DNA of 23,465 nt from an uncultured Dialister sp. (lineage in GTDB: Bacteria > Bacillota > Negativicutes > Veillonellales > Dialisteraceae), in the NCBI RefSeq assembly GCF_900538805.1, contig NZ_UPZP01000031.1, positions 1 through 23,465 on the forward strand. The letters are read 5' to 3'. A program made the position numbers and the translations under genes. Positions 7,159 through 14,071 of the stretch are shown here, piece by piece (the first letter of the stretch is position 1; every line of letters starts with the position of its first letter). The notes under the pieces were generated by a model that was given only the letters and a program-made list of their open reading frames with translations, was not told the DNA's origin and searched no databases.

Positions 7159-8049
7159 ATGGACATCATAGAATTTAAATCGTTTCGCATAGAAGACAAG
7201 CCGCTCATTGACGGTTTCTTCCGCATTCATCATTATGAGCAGATTGACTGCACTTTTAATACCCTTTTCCTTTGGCAGCAGGCCCACGATACGAAGTGGG
7301 CGGTGCAGGATGATATCCTTTTCATCCGCGCAGGAAAGGGAAAGGATATGTTTTTCCTGCCTCCCTTTGCCCACAAAGAGGAGGATTTCGTGCACGGCCT
7401 TGACCTGATTCATGCAGAGCTGGACAAGGCGGGCATGGAGTTCCGTTTGAAATCCGCGTCCCGCTGGGTGGTAGAGCAGATTGAAAGGCTCTGCCCCGGG
7501 AAATACGATTTCATCGAGGACCGGGACAATGAGGAATATGTGTACCGCACATCGGACATGATTACGCTGCCCGGCAAGAAGCTGCGCATGAAAAAGAATC
7601 ACCTGAATTCCTTCCTGCGTCAGTATTCCGATTATCAGTATGAATCCATTACAAAGGATAATATGGAAGACGCCAAGGCCGGCATTCACGAATGGTTCCT
7701 CCGGCATGGAGACATTGAGGAAGAAGAAGAGGCCATGAAGGTGTGCTTCGACAATTGGGATGCCCTGGGCGTGAAGGGGGCCATCATCCGCATTTACGGC
7801 AAGGTGGAGGCCTTTACCAATGGAGATCTGGTGAATGAAAAGATGGCCCACATCATCTTTGAAAAGGCCAATCCCAATATCCGCGGCCTTTACCAGGCCA
7901 TCAACCGTGATTTCCTGCTCCACGAATTTGCGGATACGGAATTTGTAAACCGGGAAGAGGACCTGGGCGTTCCCGGCCTTCGGGAAGCGAAAATGGGCTA
8001 TAACCCGGACCATCTGACAGAAAAATTTGATGTGGTGCTGAAGAAATAG
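7159..8049 (+). CDS. DUF2156 family protein (GNAT-like, related to the catalytic domain of phosphatidylglycerol lysyltransferase)
   Basis: This 296-residue soluble protein contains NTLFLWQ near residue 33, the segment RMKKNHLNSFLRQY near 147-160 and EKANPNIRGLYQAINRDF near 234-251. These are characteristic of the DUF2156 family, which has two GNAT-like lobes and is related to the aminoacyl-transfer domain of MprF. Stand-alone members lack the membrane flippase part, and their substrate is mostly unknown. The start is odd. AAGGAG (7153-7158) abuts the ATG at 7159 with no spacing, and no other ATG, GTG or TTG in frame lies within the upstream leader. A small hairpin, ACAGGA-GTTA-TCCTGT (7125-7140), precedes it. 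The family call is firm; the reaction is not. Confidence 0.85.
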   Translation: MDIIEFKSFRIEDKPLIDGFFRIHHYEQIDCTFNTLFLWQQAHDTKWAVQDDILFIRAGKGKDMFFLPPFAHKEEDFVHGLDLIHAELDKAGMEFRLKSASRWVVEQIERLCPGKYDFIEDRDNEEYVYRTSDMITLPGKKLRMKKNHLNSFLRQYSDYQYESITKDNMEDAKAGIHEWFLRHGDIEEEEEAMKVCFDNWDALGVKGAIIRIYGKVEAFTNGDLVNEKMAHIIFEKANPNIRGLYQAINRDFLLHEFADTEFVNREEDLGVPGLREAKMGYNPDHLTEKFDVVLKK

Positions 8050-8127
8050 GGCTGCTTTTGAGAGTCATTTGAGATGGGGAGCATGATTCCCATATGCAGG
8101 AGGGGCGCTGCTGACAGGGGACCATAA

Positions 8128-8224
8128 TCTTCGCCCGACAGGGCGATACCACAACCTTCGGGGCGAAGCCCCGTCAAACTTTAGAAACTTTACGCCTGAA
8201 GGGCGCAGGGCCGCGAAGCGGCCC
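8128..8224 (+). repeat. Composite hairpin element, copy D (degenerate right half)
   Basis: TCGCCC-GACA-GGGCGA is followed by ACCACAACCTT, then CGGGGC-GAA-GCCCCG with GTCAAACTTT. A decayed array (TAGAAACTTT) and GCCTGAAGGGC lead to the closing GGGCCGC-GAA-GCGGCCC (8208-8224). The last hairpin ends three bases before the AAAGGAGG of the next gene, so it lies in the mRNA leader if transcription starts upstream. Confidence 0.75.
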
Positions 8225-8238
8225 CAAAGGAGGTATCC

Positions 8239-9498
8239 ATGAAAATCAGAAAAGCTTCTGCTTCCGACGCAGAAGAAGTGAAAGCCCTCTGGGCCTACTG
8301 TTTTGAAAAGCCGTCGGACCCCTTTTTCCAGTGGTATTTCCAGGAGCTTTATACGCCGGAGACGGTGCTTCTGGGAGAAGAGAAAGGGCAGGCGGCCTGT
8401 GATCTGCACCGCCGGCCCTATCGGATGAGTGTGAGGGGCGCGTCCTTTGACACCGATTACATCGTAGGCGTAGCCACCCATCCGGCCTGCCGGGGGAGGG
8501 GGTATGCGTCGGAGCTTCTCCGGGGGGCCTTCCATATGGCGGCCAATGAAGGGAAGCCCTTTGTCATCCTCATGCCGTCGGCGGCTTCCTATTATCTGCC
8601 CATGGGATTTGGTTTCTTTGTGCACCAGTGGGAGCGGAAATCATCACCGGAGCATCTTGCACCTCTGGGAAAGAAGGCCTTTGCCTGCCGGGTGCTCACG
8701 GGAGTCGAGGGCTGGCAGGATCTGGCCTCTGTGTATGAAATTTACACGAAGGAAAGAAACGGTTTCACCCTGCGGGATGAAGCATCCTGGCGGTCCCATA
8801 TCGAAGGGCAGCTGAAGGATGGGTACATTGCCCTTGTGTATGATGAAAAGGGGCCCGCCGGCTATCTTTTCTACAGTCTTAACGACCGGAGCATGATTGT
8901 GACGGAAATGGCCTTTGCCAATGAAAGCGGGCGGAAGGGGCTCTATGCCTTCATGGCAGGCCACCGGGGCTCTATGGATGAATGCATTTGGTATGAACCT
9001 TTAGATGACACATCCTTCCGTTACTGGGAAGACGGGGCGGAACATACCTATATCAAAAACCGTTCCTTCCCCTACATGCTTTCCCGTCTCACCGACCCGG
9101 TGACCGCCTTTGACGGCCTCTCCTGCGGCAAAGGACTGGACGGTTCCATTGCCTTCCAGCTGGTGGATTCCTTCCTCCCCGATAACAGCGGCATTTATGT
9201 CCTTCGGGCGGCGGACGGCAAAATCAGCGCCCTGAAGGAGGACGTTTTCTACAGTTTGAAATGCCACATTGAGGAAATTTCCGGCGTCCGTCTGGGAGAG
9301 GATATACCGGAGCCCTCCTTCTGTATCAATGCAGGCAGCCTGGCAGAGCTTTTCATGGGGGCCGCTGACCTTTCAGAACTTTCCCGCTTGGAAAAAATCA
9401 AATGGCTCACCGCCGATGAAAAGGAACAGGAAAGGGCTCTCTCCTTCACCGACGCCCTCCTGCCAAAGCAGAAGAACTGGATCAATGAGTGGTTCTGA
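8239..9498 (+). CDS. Eis-like GNAT N-acetyltransferase with SCP2-like C-terminal domain
   Basis: This 419-residue protein has an N-terminal GNAT domain with the acetyl-CoA pyrophosphate loop RGRGYA at residues 85-90, after the strand VGVATHP. SYYLPMGFGF (around 116-125) is typical of the Eis family. A second, degenerate GNAT-like region follows, then an SCP2-like domain of about 100 residues. The chain ends in Phe. In mycobacterial Eis the C-terminal Phe carboxylate takes part in catalysis, so the terminal WF supports this family. Eis proteins acetylate amines, including aminoglycosides, with acetyl-CoA; the natural substrate here is unknown. A near-consensus AAAGGAGG lies at good distance from ATG 8239. 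The gene is first in an overlapping three-gene set. Confidence 0.9.
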   Translation: MKIRKASASDAEEVKALWAYCFEKPSDPFFQWYFQELYTPETVLLGEEKGQAACDLHRRPYRMSVRGASFDTDYIVGVATHPACRGRGYASELLRGAFHMAANEGKPFVILMPSAASYYLPMGFGFFVHQWERKSSPEHLAPLGKKAFACRVLTGVEGWQDLASVYEIYTKERNGFTLRDEASWRSHIEGQLKDGYIALVYDEKGPAGYLFYSLNDRSMIVTEMAFANESGRKGLYAFMAGHRGSMDECIWYEPLDDTSFRYWEDGAEHTYIKNRSFPYMLSRLTDPVTAFDGLSCGKGLDGSIAFQLVDSFLPDNSGIYVLRAADGKISALKEDVFYSLKCHIEEISGVRLGEDIPEPSFCINAGSLAELFMGAADLSELSRLEKIKWLTADEKEQERALSFTDALLPKQKNWINEWF

Positions 9499-9769
9499 GG
9501 GCAGGAAATATTTCACCTACATGGTCCGGTGCGGCGACGGCAGCCTGTACACCGGATTCACGGTGGATGACCTGGAAAAACGGATAGAAACCCATAATGC
9601 CGGGAAGGGGAGCCGCTACACCAGAAGCCGGCTGCCGGTGAAACTGGTGTGGTACCGCATGTTTCCTACGGAGCACGAAGCCCGTTCCCTGGAATGGCAT
9701 ATGAAGCAGAAAACAAAGAAGGAAAAGGAAGCGCTGGCCGCTTCTTTTGGAAAGGATAAGGAACAGTGA
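9485..9769 (+). CDS. GIY-YIG nuclease-domain protein, UPF0213/YhbQ-like
   Basis: This is a 94-residue single-domain protein. The two signature strands are TYMV (11-14) and YTG (22-24), with the family arginine at about 33 in LEKRIETHN and a late Glu in HEARSLEW (about 70). The hydroxyl of Tyr22 and Arg33 fit the active site of GIY-YIG nucleases. Stand-alone members of this size are widespread; roles in DNA repair have been suggested. I chose ATG 9485 because it gives the normal family N-terminus. It overlaps the upstream acetyltransferase gene by 14 bases, so translation is probably coupled. Its own stop overlaps the next gene by four bases. Confidence 0.9.
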   Translation: MSGSEGRKYFTYMVRCGDGSLYTGFTVDDLEKRIETHNAGKGSRYTRSRLPVKLVWYRMFPTEHEARSLEWHMKQKTKKEKEALAASFGKDKEQ

Positions 9770-10392
9770 ACGCATCTGTACAAAAAACGAAATACCTCAC
9801 GGAAGCAGCAGCGGCTGCAGCCATTGCGGCGCTGCTGGTACTGCTGAAGCTCTTGGCGCCCTTTTTTGTTTTTATCACCATGCTCACCTCGGCGGTGCCC
9901 ATTGCGGTGATCTGCAGTTTCCATGGCATGAAGTGGGGCCTGGGGACGAGCCTTGCGGAAATCTTTCTGGTGAATATCATGGGCGGGCCGGAAATCGGTT
10001 TCACCACCGCCTTTTATGCGGCGGCCCTGGGACTGGCCATGGGCTACGGCTTCCATCATAAGCTGTCCTTTGCCAAGACCCTCCACCTCACTGCCCTGGC
10101 CTATGTGGTGGAAATGTCCTATAAAATCGCCGTGTCCATTTATGTGCTGGGCATTGCGGATGCCCTGACCAGCGCCATCGACCGGTTTGTGGCCATGATT
10201 CAGTGGCTGTGGAAGCCCCTGTCCTATGTATTTCATCTGGACCCGGACCCCGGTAAGGCGGTGTTCACCACCTCCGGTATGGTGATGCTGGGACTGGTTT
10301 TCATCCTGAATGCCTACTGCTACGCCTATTTGAACCAGGAAATCGGACGGGAAATCCTGAAGCGCCTGAAAGCAGGCCGCCGGGAAGGCTGA
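9766..10392 (+). CDS. Multi-spanning membrane protein, DUF2232/YybS-like
   Basis: This 208-residue protein has about five or six hydrophobic segments and a basic C-terminus. Segments around LLAPFFVFITMLTSAVPIAV and SFHGMKWGLG resemble the YybS/DUF2232 family and, more loosely, substrate-binding S components of ECF transporters. No soluble domain is present and no catalytic motif is visible. The start is GTG at 9766, sharing GTGA with the stop of the GIY-YIG gene; AAGGA-type sites lie upstream within that gene. The overlap places it in one unit with the acetyltransferase and nuclease genes, but no shared pathway is evident. The family assignment is tentative. An ECF-type S component is the main alternative. 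Confidence 0.8.
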   Translation: MNASVQKTKYLTEAAAAAAIAALLVLLKLLAPFFVFITMLTSAVPIAVICSFHGMKWGLGTSLAEIFLVNIMGGPEIGFTTAFYAAALGLAMGYGFHHKLSFAKTLHLTALAYVVEMSYKIAVSIYVLGIADALTSAIDRFVAMIQWLWKPLSYVFHLDPDPGKAVFTTSGMVMLGLVFILNAYCYAYLNQEIGREILKRLKAGRREG

Positions 10393-10452
10393 TATTCCGC
10401 AGAATCATAAAAAGCTCTCTGCATACAGAAAATAAATACAGTAAACATCCGA

Positions 10453-10481
10453 TTGACAGAATAGATAAAAACCTGTATCAT
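10453..10481 (+). promoter_or_regulatory. Promoter of the second T-box leader
   Basis: TTGACA lies at 10453-10458 and TATCAT at 10476-10481, separated by 17 bp. Hexamers and spacing are identical to the promoter of the first T-box leader. Confidence 0.85.
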
Positions 10482-10675
10482 CTATTTCAAGTTACAAAAA
10501 GCGATGATTGGGATAAAGTCTGATGAAGGCCATGGCAGAGAGCCGGCGTATGGTGCAAGCCGGTATGGAGCATGAGACGAACTCTCCCTTGAGCACCGGA
10601 GCGAAGAAAGTAGTGAAGGCGGCAGTCCCCGTTACGGACAAAGGAAAGTACAATGCAGGGTGGTACCGCAGTCAT

Positions 10676-10707
10676 GCCCCTGTCCCGAAATGGGGCAGGG
10701 ACTTTTT
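10676..10707 (+). terminator. T-box 2 terminator, first module
   Basis: The GCCCCTGTCCC and GGGGCAGGGAC arms pair over 11 positions with one mismatch and one G-T pair. The five-base GAAAT loop joins them and TTTTT follows. Confidence 0.82.
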
Positions 10708-10769
10708 GTATCCATCCGCCGGCTTTCTAAGAAGAGATAAATCAGGGTGGTACCGCGGCTTACTCATCC

Positions 10770-10808
10770 GCCCCTGGTGGAATGATTCGTTCCATCAGGG
10801 GCTTTTTT
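10770..10808 (+). terminator. T-box 2 terminator, second module
   Basis: GCCCCTG and TGGAA arms pair with TTCCA and CAGGGGC across a short loop, followed by TTTTTT. Its 5' arm also pairs with the AGGG of the second antiterminator. Confidence 0.88.
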
Positions 10809-10842
10809 GATGGAGCAGGAAAGAAGAAGAGGAGGAAATCCA

Positions 10843-12000
10843 ATGAAAAACTTTAAGAAAGCATTGAAAATGGCAGGAATCTGCTCCATGGCAGCGGTAA
10901 TGATGGCAGGCATGGCAGGATGCGGAGGAAAGGGAGGAAACAACGTTTCCTCCGGTGCAAAGAATGCGGCGAAAATCGGCTTCACCGCTGCCCTCACCGG
11001 CGGCGCGGCGGCCTACGGCAGATCGGAAGAAGAAGGGGTGCGCCTGGCGGTGGAAGAAATCAATAAAAAAGGCGATTTCCCCATGGACCTCATGGTGGAT
11101 GACACCAAGGCGGTACCGGCGGAAGCCATGAATGCCACGAAAAAGCAGATCCAGGACAAAGCGTCTATTCTGATAGGACCCATGACCTCCAACGAAGCCA
11201 AGGCGGCGGGCCCCATCATCCAGAATGCCAAAGTGCCGTCCCTGGAAATTTCGGTCACCGCGGAAAACATCACGGACATGGGGGACTGCATTTTCCGCAA
11301 CTCCGTGCCCGAATCAAAAAATATTCCCCAGACCGTGACAAAGACCCACAAAATCCTGGGCTATAAAACCGCCGCCATCATGTATGCCCACGACAATGAA
11401 CAGCACGTGACAGCCCAGAAATATTTCGAGAAAACCATGGAAGACGAAGGGGTAGAGATAGTTGATGTGGAAACCTTCGGCAGCAAAGATAACGAATTCT
11501 CCGCCCAGCTCACCAATATCCAGACAAAGAATCCCGACGTCATCGTGGTATGCAGCTACTACCAGGAGGGCTCTCGCATTCTGAAGAAAATGAGGGAAAT
11601 GGGCATGAATCAGCCCGTGCTGGGAGACAACGGCTTCGTTTCCCCGGAACTGGGCAAAATGGCCGGCAGCGCCGCGGACAACGTGTACGTGTCCTCCATG
11701 TGGTCCGCTGATAGAAAGGATGCAAAGGTGCAGAACTTCGTGGACGCCTACACAAAGAAATACGGCCACGCACCGGACCAGTTCGCCGCCAGCGCCTACG
11801 ACGGCGTATACATGGCAGCGGACGCCATGAAACGGGCCGGCACCACCACGGACCACAAGAAAATCAAGGGCGCCCTGGCAGCCATGAAGGACTTCAAAGG
11901 CGTCTGCGTCACCTTCAGCTTCGATGAAAAAAGAGACCCCGTGGTGGACCTGATCCTCATGAAAATAAAGGACGGGAAATACAGCATGGTAGAAATGTGA
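10843..12000 (+). CDS. Branched-chain amino acid type ABC-transporter binding lipoprotein (LivJ-like), copy 2
   Basis: This 385-residue lipoprotein is exactly the length of the copy at 5228 and collinear with it. The signal peptide ends in lipobox MAGC with Cys27. The mature protein opens KIGFTAALTGGAAAYGRS, has LAVEEINKKG, NPDVIVVCSYYQEG and KYGHAPDQFAASAYDGVY, all shared with the first copy and typical of type I Leu/Ile/Val-binding proteins. ATG 10843 is preferred to the in-frame ATG at 10807 because GGAGG sits 7 bases before it and the signal peptide begins there; 10807 lies inside the T-box terminator. It is controlled by a T-box with a predicted Leu specifier. No permease or ATPase genes are adjacent. 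An array of 8-bp repeats begins 5 bp after the stop. Confidence 0.95.
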   Translation: MKNFKKALKMAGICSMAAVMMAGMAGCGGKGGNNVSSGAKNAAKIGFTAALTGGAAAYGRSEEEGVRLAVEEINKKGDFPMDLMVDDTKAVPAEAMNATKKQIQDKASILIGPMTSNEAKAAGPIIQNAKVPSLEISVTAENITDMGDCIFRNSVPESKNIPQTVTKTHKILGYKTAAIMYAHDNEQHVTAQKYFEKTMEDEGVEIVDVETFGSKDNEFSAQLTNIQTKNPDVIVVCSYYQEGSRILKKMREMGMNQPVLGDNGFVSPELGKMAGSAADNVYVSSMWSADRKDAKVQNFVDAYTKKYGHAPDQFAASAYDGVYMAADAMKRAGTTTDHKKIKGALAAMKDFKGVCVTFSFDEKRDPVVDLILMKIKDGKYSMVEM

Positions 12001-12005
12001 GAGTT

Positions 12006-12073
12006 AGTGAGCTGGTGGGCCGGTGAGCTAGTGGGCTAGTGAGCTAGTGAGACAGTGGGATAGTGAGACAGTG
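12006..12073 (+). repeat. 8-bp RGTGRRCT tandem array, 8 units
   Basis: Units such as AGTGAGCT, GGTGAGCT, AGTGGGCT and AGTGGGAT follow one another in perfect 8-bp phase. It is the same family as the long array at 14059-14290. Confidence 0.85.
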
Positions 12074-12126
12074 GATGCTGGGCATTGTGCCACATGACTC
12101 TACAGAAAACATAGAGATAGTTATTC

Positions 12127-12240
12127 TGCCCCCTGAATAGGGGTGGCAAGCGAACGCGGTTCGTAGGGGAGCGAAAGCGACCTGAGAACCACGTGAGACG
12201 CTTTCCCGTGGAGAATTCCCGCGAAGCGGGATAGGGGGTA
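12127..12240 (+). repeat. Structured CCCCCT/GGGG module, copy 2
   Basis: CCCCCTGAATAGGGGTGGC is followed by TAGGGGAGCGAAAGCGACC, GAGAC, and a CCCGC-GAA-GCGGG hairpin. The shared words with 6722-6857 occur in the same order. Confidence 0.55.
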
Positions 12241-12401
12241 GCGGCCGTGGCCGCTAATCACCGTAGTGCGATTCTTGCTTATGAATCCAAAGGTATCATG
12301 CCAACTCCCCTGTTAATTGTTAACTACTCTTGCCTCTACATTCAGCCACTCCTTTCCGCCGACCGGTATTTAAGGAATATGAGACATTGTCCACGCGTAC
12401 C

Positions 12402-12431
12402 AAGATTCTTCACTTCGTTCAGAATGACCGG
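12402..12431 (-). repeat. TCATTCTGAACG-type dispersed repeat, inverted copy
   Basis: Read on the minus strand it is GTCATTCTGAACGAAGTGAAGAATCT-like. Matching copies lie at 16257-16290 and 21224-21256 on the plus strand. The inner AACGAAGTGAAG part has imperfect dyad character. Similar repeats occur in many unrelated bacteria. Confidence 0.75.
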
Positions 12432-12461
12432 TGAGGCGGGAAAGCGCTCCCGTAACGCACG

Positions 12462-12574
12462 CCGCCGCAAGGCGGCATATATACTCATCGCCGCCAAAAG
12501 CGGCGATACCACCCCCTCTGAACCCTTTGAACCTTATGAACCTTCTGAACCCGGGCCGCCAAGCGGCCCTTTTT
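12462..12574 (+). repeat. Composite hairpin/TGAACCC element, copy E, right half, ending in a terminator-like hairpin
   Basis: GCCGCC-GCAA-GGCGGC is followed by ATCGCCGC...GCGGCGAT, ACCACC, five TGAACC repeats and the closing GGGCCGC-CAA-GCGGCCC (12553-12569) with TTTTT. This is the only copy whose closing hairpin has the full form of a Rho-independent terminator on the plus strand. Confidence 0.85.
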
Positions 12575-12578
12575 AGGG

Positions 12579-12584
12579 TATAAT
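12579..12584 (+). promoter_or_regulatory. Candidate -10 box for the first DUF3298-like gene
   Basis: A perfect TATAAT lies 27 bp before the start codon. At 17-bp spacing the -35 would fall inside the GC hairpin that closes repeat copy E, so no normal -35 is present. Confidence 0.45.
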
Positions 12585-12611
12585 AAAGAAAAGAGAAGAA
12601 GGGCAGGTACC

Positions 12612-13292
12612 ATGATGAATTATAAAAAAGCAGGCCTTGCTGTTTTGACGGCCATTCTGATTTCCTTAGGCGGCGTCGGGAGTGCCGAGGCCTCCCTGTG
12701 GCCGGGGCTGGCATCGAAGGTGTCGGAAAAATCCGGCGCCTTCCGCACCGATGATTTCCACCAGGGTTCCATGACCCTCCGCAGCCCCTACCTGGTCACC
12801 CATTTGGGCAATGAAGATTTTGCGGGCCGGGTGAATGCGGCCATCGCCAGGGAAAAGGACAGGTTTGCAGAAGAAATTTCGGAAGACAACGAGACAAAGT
12901 ACACCGAGGGCTGGATGATATGGCATGAAGGGCTTATCGGCAATTTCATCAGCAACAGCGAAGGCATTACCAGCATCGTGCTGGTGGAGCAGAAGCTGTC
13001 TTCCGGTGATGAGCACGGGAAAACTTTTGCTAAAGGACTCAATTTCAACAGCGCCGGCGACCTCTTCGACCTCACCCAGGTGCTGCCCCGCCTCACCGTG
13101 GCTGACGTGAATGCGTGCATTGAACTCACCGCCAAGAAGAAGGGCATCACCCTCCTTCCCAATCATCAGGTGACGGAGCTTCCCACCAATTTCTACGTAG
13201 GAAAAAATCGGGTGGTCTATGCCATTTACCAGCAGGACGACCTGACGCCGTTCAGCGAAGGCATCTTCTCCGTACCCATCGGCAAAGTATGA
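12612..13292 (+). CDS. Exported DUF3298/RsiV-C-terminal-like protein, paralogue 1
   Basis: This 226-residue exported protein has a signal peptide (MMNYKKA, then a hydrophobic stretch) with a probable cleavage site after AEA, around residue 27. The mature part has a strand-rich N-terminal half. Its C-terminal section LPTNFYVGKNRVVYAIYQQD...EGIFSVPIGKV matches the fold signature of DUF3298 domains seen in RsiV and in some peptidoglycan deacetylases. Here there is no anti-sigma segment and no deacetylase domain. Its paralogue at 13397 lines up over the whole length, most clearly at LTVADVN/LTVEEVN and FYVGK/FYIGK. Start ATG 12612 or 12615 is possible; AGAAGGG lies upstream. The function is unknown; an envelope role is likely. 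Confidence 0.85.
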   Translation: MMNYKKAGLAVLTAILISLGGVGSAEASLWPGLASKVSEKSGAFRTDDFHQGSMTLRSPYLVTHLGNEDFAGRVNAAIAREKDRFAEEISEDNETKYTEGWMIWHEGLIGNFISNSEGITSIVLVEQKLSSGDEHGKTFAKGLNFNSAGDLFDLTQVLPRLTVADVNACIELTAKKKGITLLPNHQVTELPTNFYVGKNRVVYAIYQQDDLTPFSEGIFSVPIGKV

Positions 13293-13382
13293 TTTCGAGC
13301 TGTTTAAGGAGCCTCATGACGAAGCAGTGCATGAAAATTCTTATAAAAGCAAACTCTATGAATGAATCAGTGTTTCCCTAAA
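13293..13382 (-). repeat. Half copy of the palindromic MITE-like element
   Basis: From 13297 to 13381 the sequence GAGCTGTTTAAGGAG... to ...AATCAGTGTTTCCCTAA is collinear, over 85 positions without an indel, with the right half of the minus-strand reading of the full element at 18227-18393. It fills almost the whole gap between the two DUF3298-like genes. Confidence 0.7.
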
Positions 13383-13396
13383 AAGGAGGAATCCCT

Positions 13397-14071
13397 ATGA
13401 AATGGAAAACCGCAGCGCTGTCTCTGGCCCTTTTCCTGGCTTTTTCCGCAGGAAGCGCCGGAGCTGAATGGACCCTGGGCCCCGGCCTTTCGTCCCCGCT
13501 TCCCACCAATCCGGCCTTTTCCACCAAAGGCTGGCAGGAGGGCACCATGAACGTGAACATTCCCGTTTCCAAAGACGAAAACCTGCTGAAGCGGGCCCGC
13601 ATCAACGCGGCGGTGGAAGTGGAAACCGCCCGTTTCACCAAGGCCATTGAAAAAAGAAATGAAGTCTGGAAAACCTCCGGCTGGGTCAACTGGCAGTCCG
13701 CCATGGACCGGAAGGACAGCCCCGTCACCAGCTTCCTCCTCATCGAATCCTCCTACCCCGACCGGGCGGCCCACCCCATGAGCTATGCGGTGCCCATGAA
13801 CTTCGACGGCCTGGGTCATCGAATCACCCTGCAGGACATGAAAAAGGAAATGCCAAACCTTACGGTGGAAGAAGTGAACCGGCAGATTGAAATCCAGTGC
13901 AGGGAACGGAATATCCCCATTTTTGAAAAATATCACACCGTGAAAAAGCTGCCCGATGTTTTTTACATCGGCAAGGACAGCCATCTCTACCTGGTTTTCC
14001 CGCCCTATGAAATCGGACCCTACTCCAGCGGCTTCATCGCCATCGATATGGGGGAAGTAGTGAGCTGGTGA
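13397..14071 (+). CDS. Exported DUF3298/RsiV-C-terminal-like protein, paralogue 2
   Basis: This 224-residue exported protein has a signal peptide of about 23 residues with a probable cut after AGA. The C-terminal part FYIGKDSHLYLVFPPYEIGPYSSGFIAIDM is, in pieces, the typical DUF3298 ending. The mature region contains two blocks shared with the gene at 12612, so the pair arose by tandem duplication; the half MITE-like element now lies between them. A strong AAAAGGAGG precedes ATG 13397. The last codons (GTG AGC TGG and the TGA stop) are made by the first units of the 8-bp tandem array that starts at 14059. The native C-terminus may thus have been set by repeat growth. The biochemical role is unknown. 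Confidence 0.85.
   Translation: MKWKTAALSLALFLAFSAGSAGAEWTLGPGLSSPLPTNPAFSTKGWQEGTMNVNIPVSKDENLLKRARINAAVEVETARFTKAIEKRNEVWKTSGWVNWQSAMDRKDSPVTSFLLIESSYPDRAAHPMSYAVPMNFDGLGHRITLQDMKKEMPNLTVEEVNRQIEIQCRERNIPIFEKYHTVKKLPDVFYIGKDSHLYLVFPPYEIGPYSSGFIAIDMGEVVSW

Larger units (their letters stand above)
10495..10808 (+). ncRNA. T-box leader, predicted Leu (CUC) specifier, with two antiterminator/terminator modules
   Basis: Stem I begins near AAAAAGCGATGATTGGGAT and carries the conserved GCAGAGAGCCGGC (10540-10552) with its distal GCCGGT partner. Counting back from the closing CTTGAGC, as in other T-boxes, puts the specifier at CTC, 10582-10584; the flanking TCCC can pair with the 5' GGGA. Module 1: CAGGG-TGGTACC-GCA with TGC-CCCTG (T-box at 10661-10670) and a terminator at 10676-10707. 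Module 2: CAGGG-TGGTACC-GCGG with CCGC-CCCTG (T-box at 10748-10758) and a terminator at 10770-10808. Only 40 bases lie between terminator 1 and T-box 2, so both modules share one Stem I. Uncharged tRNA-Leu is the predicted inducer. Confidence 0.9.
12001..12611. other. Long intergenic region with repeat island E
   Basis: There is no credible gene. The order is an 8-bp RGTGRRCT array (12006-12073), the structured CCCCCT/GGGG module (12127-12240), plain sequence, a GCCGACCGGTATTTAAGGAA motif (12357-12376) shared with 18214-18233, an inverted TCATTCTGAACG-type module (12402-12431), the right half of the composite hairpin element (12462-12569), and a -10 at 12579-12584. Confidence 0.75.
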
